The notes under the pieces were generated by a model. It worked only from the letters and a program-made list of their open reading frames with translations, searched no databases and had not been told where the DNA came from. The translations under genes and the position numbers were made by a program. DNA of 64,000 nt from the NCBI GenBank assembly GCA_000495505.1, contig CP006833.1, positions 1,550,001 to 1,614,000 of the forward strand, given 5' to 3'. Source of the stretch: Campylobacter fetus subsp. testudinum 03-427. GTDB taxonomy: Bacteria; Campylobacterota; Campylobacteria; Campylobacterales; Campylobacteraceae. Shown here piece by piece: positions 60,693 to 64,000 of this stretch. Position 1 is the stretch's first letter; every line of letters starts with the position of its first letter.

Positions 60693-62678
60693 TTATAGCC
60701 ACTCTTTGGCTGATTTTTTAATCTCTTCTAACTCTAAGTTAATATTTCCTGCCAAACTAAATAGCCAGTAGCTTTGAGACGAAATCCATTCAAAAAGCTT
60801 ATCTTTTTTTTCTTCTTCCGTGTCAATTTTTCGAGCAGCTATAACTGCCAATTCCAGTTCTTGATGCAAAAGTACTTGACCACAACACCCATAAAATGTC
60901 GATAAAAATATCTCATCATTGAGATTTGTTTTCAAATCATCTAAAGCGAAAGAGAGATTTTGCATTTTTGTATAGTTTATCTTATCTGCTTGATTTTTGG
61001 CTTTTAATTTTTTTGCTTTTTCTACTTCTTTGGCTATCTTTAAAAATAATTTTTCACATTTTTTTTGTAAATTTTCACCATATTTAATAATCTTGAAAAT
61101 ATGCTTTCTTGCTTTATTTAGATGGCGTTCTTTAGCAACTTGACTAATTTTAGCAATAGGAATAAATCGTTTCTTCACTGGTTTAACTAATATCGAATCC
61201 GCAATCTCTTTAAAAGGTTTTTCTACAGTACCTTGTATTCTAGCGCCACCTTCAGTGCAGTTATAAACAGTAAATTTGGCAGCTTGTGAAGTACTTTGGA
61301 TATAATGCTCAAAATAATTTCTAAAAAGATTCCAAACGGTTGTAGTAGCGATCTCTCCGACTCCGCCGTATTTTGGAGCTAATTCTACGCTTGTTTGGCT
61401 TGGATCAATTTCTGTTTTTTTAAAAATATGACCTTTTGAGTGACTAGTTCCATCATCTCCAAAAGCCAAATCTTGACCTATAAGAATTATATTTTCATGT
61501 CCTAGTTTTAAAGCAATATCAAAAGCCATATGAGCAGCACTTGGACCTCCGCCTATATATCCAAACTTATTATCGTTAAAACCACGCTCATAATGCAGCG
61601 GTCTAAGAACATAAGATGTCTGCTTATCTTTTAAATTTTCAATTGTTTTTTCATGCGTTAAGGATGCAGTAACAAATAAAATTCCATCATCAAATTCACT
61701 TACTGGATCTTTAAAAAATTTAGATGTAAGTTCTACACGTTCTATAGAAGAGACGTAATCTGGCTTTATACCATGCTTTTTAAGTATAGGATAAGAAGCA
61801 TCTATAGATATAATAGTTACGTATGGAGCGATTTTTTTAAGAGTCTTAAGCTGTTTAAAAAGAGATGGTCCAGTTGCTACTATAACAGCATCTTTTACAA
61901 CATTTTTCCGTTTTTTAAAGACACATTCTATAGGATAACTATCAAAAACAATTGGAAGATTCTTAGTGCTATGCTTTATGCCTATGAGAGTATCTTTTGA
62001 ATCGTTTCCTGCTTCTAAAAACACCTGTTTTATAGCTTTTAATATTTTTTGATTTATATCAACCATACTTGCTTGGTACTCTTTTTGGTTATAAAAATCG
62101 TTTACCACATGCATATTATATAGTCTTGAGCTAATTATTACATCTGGAAATAAACTTATAGTATAAAGTTCGATAAATCGTACAAGATCTGGATAAAGTA
62201 TAACAAGTCTTTCGTTATAAATATCAACTGAAAAGTCTATCAAGCTAAGCGCTATATAAAGTATTTCAAGTTCAGGCTCAAATACTATTATTCTACTGTG
62301 AGATTCATTAGACAAAAGAGATTTTATAAATATACCATTTCCTATGCCATAAAAATACAGAGCTTTATGTCTACTATACTCCTCTTCAAAGCTAATAATC
62401 TTCTCTTCAACATCTTTTGCCGGGCTTTCATAAAGATATTTTTTGGTTTCTAAATTTATGATATTTATATCAAGAGGATCTTTTCCCATAAATACACCGA
62501 ATTTTTTATTCTCTTTTAAATCAAATAACATCTTAGCTAATCGCCAACTATAAGTCATTATAGCTGCTATATTTCTATCAAAAATGGTTATCTCTTTTCT
62601 TTGGGCTATTTGCAGACCTAATTCTTCATTTAGCTTTAGAAACTGTTTTTCATCTTGATTTAACTCTTTATCTTTCAT
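60693..62678 (-). CDS. Motility accessory factor, flagellin pseudaminic acid transferase (Maf, DUF115)
   Basis: Maf proteins attach pseudaminic or legionaminic acid to flagellin in the cytoplasm before export. The 661-residue protein has the DUF115/MptE-like core: VIVATGPSLFKQLKTL, TIISIDASYPILKKHGIKPD, then IGGGPSAAHMAFDIAL and LIGQDLAFGDDGTSH. N- and C-terminal helical parts complete the usual length. Unlike many Campylobacter maf genes it contains no long G tract. AAGGAAAATT precedes the ATG. Its sigma28-like box suggests expression together with flaA. Confidence 0.9.
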   Translation of the reverse strand: MKDKELNQDEKQFLKLNEELGLQIAQRKEITIFDRNIAAIMTYSWRLAKMLFDLKENKKFGVFMGKDPLDINIINLETKKYLYESPAKDVEEKIISFEEEYSRHKALYFYGIGNGIFIKSLLSNESHSRIIVFEPELEILYIALSLIDFSVDIYNERLVILYPDLVRFIELYTISLFPDVIISSRLYNMHVVNDFYNQKEYQASMVDINQKILKAIKQVFLEAGNDSKDTLIGIKHSTKNLPIVFDSYPIECVFKKRKNVVKDAVIVATGPSLFKQLKTLKKIAPYVTIISIDASYPILKKHGIKPDYVSSIERVELTSKFFKDPVSEFDDGILFVTASLTHEKTIENLKDKQTSYVLRPLHYERGFNDNKFGYIGGGPSAAHMAFDIALKLGHENIILIGQDLAFGDDGTSHSKGHIFKKTEIDPSQTSVELAPKYGGVGEIATTTVWNLFRNYFEHYIQSTSQAAKFTVYNCTEGGARIQGTVEKPFKEIADSILVKPVKKRFIPIAKISQVAKERHLNKARKHIFKIIKYGENLQKKCEKLFLKIAKEVEKAKKLKAKNQADKINYTKMQNLSFALDDLKTNLNDEIFLSTFYGCCGQVLLHQELELAVIAARKIDTEEEKKDKLFEWISSQSYWLFSLAGNINLELEEIKKSAKEWL

Positions 62679-62725
62679 AATTTTCCTTAAATTTGTATAT
62701 ATAAATTTATGTCATATTAGACCCT

Positions 62726-62733
62726 ATATCGGC
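62726..62733 (-). promoter_or_regulatory. Sigma28-like -10 (GCCGATAT) upstream of maf
   Basis: On the minus strand GCCGATAT matches the FliA -10 consensus GCCGATAA in seven of eight positions, about 48 bases before the maf start. The -35 side is poor (TTTA at 15-base spacing), as is common in Campylobacter. Confidence 0.6.
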
Positions 62734-62768
62734 TATATAGTTTTTCCTTAAAACAGATCTTTTAAAAA

Positions 62769-63443
62769 TTACTTTGCAATATTAAGAATTTCATAAGAAT
62801 AATCAAGCTCCTTACTTCCTAGAAATCCAACCGTACCTTTGATATTCTTGTCTAATCTAAACTGAATTTTTATATCTTTTTTAATTGTTTTTATAGTTAC
62901 GATATCGCCATCACGCAACTTTGCGGCTACTTTAAAATACTCTCCACCCCTAAACTCATTAAATTTAGAATGAGTGAAAATCACAGCTCCATCAAAACTA
63001 GAAAGCTCATCAAGTTCATTTAAAACGCCATCTAAACTCAGATCATCACCGTTTAAATTTATAATTCTAATTCCAAAAGCGTTGCTTAATAAATTTAACA
63101 TAGCTTGTATCTGCTTTGAGTTTATACTATTTAAAACTTCTGGCGAAACGATGATAACTCCGCAATTTTTTATAAACTCGCAAATAAAAGGAAGTTCCTC
63201 TTCTCCAACATTGCTCTCGCCGCTTAAGTAACCCTCATCAAGAGAGCTAAAAAACTCATCATCAAACAGATCTTTACAGATAAGTGCTAAAACATAACTA
63301 AGACTTCCTATCTCGCACTTAACAAACTTAGCGTTTATATCATCATCTAATGGACTAATAACTAAGATATCATCATTTTTAAAAGTTTCTAGCAAATTTG
63401 GCGCTTGAAATGATAGAATACTTGCTAAACTAAGAACTTTCAT
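62769..63443 (-). CDS. Hypothetical protein, weakly NuoG-like
   Basis: I do not recognise this 224-residue protein with confidence. Segments such as ILVISPLDDDINAKFVKCEI, GYLSGESNVGEEE and IKGTVGF recall the C-terminal part of campylobacterial NuoG-type proteins, but no nuo genes lie nearby. The fold looks alpha/beta, without membrane segments or cysteine clusters. AAGGAAT precedes the ATG. It is upstream of maf on the same strand but separated by the sigma28-like region, so it is probably an independent unit. Confidence 0.6.
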   Translation of the reverse strand: MKVLSLASILSFQAPNLLETFKNDDILVISPLDDDINAKFVKCEIGSLSYVLALICKDLFDDEFFSSLDEGYLSGESNVGEEELPFICEFIKNCGVIIVSPEVLNSINSKQIQAMLNLLSNAFGIRIINLNGDDLSLDGVLNELDELSSFDGAVIFTHSKFNEFRGGEYFKVAAKLRDGDIVTIKTIKKDIKIQFRLDKNIKGTVGFLGSKELDYSYEILNIAK

Positions 63444-63590
63444 GCTATTCCTTATAATATGGCAATTTATCTAATTATATCTAAAAATGTTTATGTAATG
63501 CTTTTAAAGCGGGTAAAGACCGCCTTAATGTATTTATTATTTCTTAAGCTAAATGCAGGTAGGATTTTTGCATTTTTAAAGGAATCAAAT

Positions 63591-64000
63591 TTGAAATACC
63601 AGCTAACATTGATATCTATAGCAAGTTTTGTGATAATAGCAACAGGTCTTGCAGCAGCAAGCGCCATCGTAGTGCCGTTTTTTCTTGCTGTTTTTATAGC
63701 TATAGCTATTTCACCCGTGCTTGAGTTTATGCAAAGATTAAAGATACGCCGCACAATCTCATTTGTACTTCTTATAGCTATATTTATAGGAATTTTATGG
63801 TTTTTGGGAAATGTAGTATCAAGTGCGTTAAACGGATTTAGCAGTTCGTTGCCTGAGTATCAAATGCAATTTAGGATATTTGTAGATAAAGCAGTAGAGT
63901 GGCTAAACTCATATGAGATAATAAAAATAAATAGTTTTGTACTAGAGAGCATAGATACAAATAAGATATTTTCTACAACAAGCACTATCTTAAGACAAAC
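63591..64000 (+). CDS. AI-2E family transporter / permease, N-terminal part (cut by window edge)
   Basis: A TTG at 63591 behind AAAGGAA opens a frame of at least 136 codons that runs off the window. The protein starts MKYQLTLISIASFVIIATGL. It has membrane segments at about 5-25, 26-45 and 60-80 and the family's VPFFLAVFIAIAISPVLEF. It then has a soluble helical region. This is the N-terminal pattern of the AI-2E (YhhT/TqsA) exporter-like family; the true substrate is unknown. The gap before it (63444-63590) holds only a small imperfect GCGG/CCGC stem near 63507-63527. Confidence 0.8.
   Translation, partial: MKYQLTLISIASFVIIATGLAAASAIVVPFFLAVFIAIAISPVLEFMQRLKIRRTISFVLLIAIFIGILWFLGNVVSSALNGFSSSLPEYQMQFRIFVDKAVEWLNSYEIIKINSFVLESIDTNKIFSTTSTILRQ

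Noticed and set aside
60693-62678. Phase variation of maf
   Set aside because: No long homopolymer was found in this gene, although maf genes elsewhere in Campylobacter often carry one.
63491-63754. Minus-strand 87-codon frame at the right end
   Set aside because: It overlaps the well-supported AI-2E family permease on the plus strand, has no ribosome site and resembles nothing known.

Overview
The window is AT-rich, densely packed Campylobacterota DNA. I assign it to Campylobacter, most likely outside C. jejuni and perhaps near the C. fetus / C. hyointestinalis group. The basis is the argF-hemB / ribA-rsmG neighbourhood, the alr - pgp2 - PCu(A)C neighbourhood, two tandem flagellin genes with sigma28- and sigma54-type promoters, a Maf protein, pseB/pseH, and long poly-G contingency tracts. 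The species is not resolved.

Layout. 1-6584 is a housekeeping flank: argF (partial), hemB, ribA, rsmG, a PP0621-like protein, a conserved hypothetical protein, htpX, alr, a small hypothetical protein, pgp2 and a periplasmic copper chaperone. 6664-55444 is one large, almost entirely plus-strand glycan island of overlapping, translationally coupled genes. Its parts are: (a) 6664-22371, a GT41-like glycosyltransferase, six radical SAM enzymes, a split transketolase, methyltransferases, a phase-variable SDR, a WbuC-like cupin, a C-methyltransferase, a DegT aminotransferase, a formyltransferase and a hexapeptide acyltransferase, which look like a pathway to an unusual amino or branched sugar; (b) 22464-48123, glycosyltransferases, two asparagine-synthetase-like amidotransferases, methyltransferases, a DUF354 protein, two SGNH-hydrolase-like paralogues and eight members of a paralogous family that begins with a Y-P-N-G-like motif and carries a TagF/CDP-glycerol-phosphotransferase-like C-terminal half; (c) 48145-53925, a complete set of homologues of the C. 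jejuni O-methyl phosphoramidate (MeOPN) genes Cj1415-Cj1420; (d) 53965-55444, pseB and pseH of the pseudaminic acid pathway. 55629-63443 is mostly minus strand: flaB, flaA, a methyltransferase with a regulatory domain, a Maf flagellin glycosyltransferase and an orphan protein. A 5' fragment of an AI-2E family permease ends the window.

The outstanding feature is a contingency array of fifteen poly-G tracts of 9-11 G, all inside coding sequences, all on the coding strand and all between 6664 and 50343. Fourteen are in the read-through state here. One, in the SDR, is switched off. One tract does not switch its gene off in any frame. Instead it decides whether a 672-residue tandem protein or a normal-length enzyme is made. 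Near-identical DNA modules shared by paralogues point to gene conversion as a second source of diversity.

Working model (inference): the island makes and attaches variable, phosphoramidate- and methyl-decorated sugars to a surface structure. The adjacent flagellins, Maf and pseB/pseH make flagellin the first candidate, but a capsule or LPS acceptor is not excluded. The TagF-like family sits immediately upstream of the CDP-phosphoramidate pathway, so its members are candidate CDP-dependent phospho- or phosphoramidate transferases. No CRISPR array, tRNA, rRNA or insertion sequence was recognised, and no gene-free stretch exceeds 300 bases.
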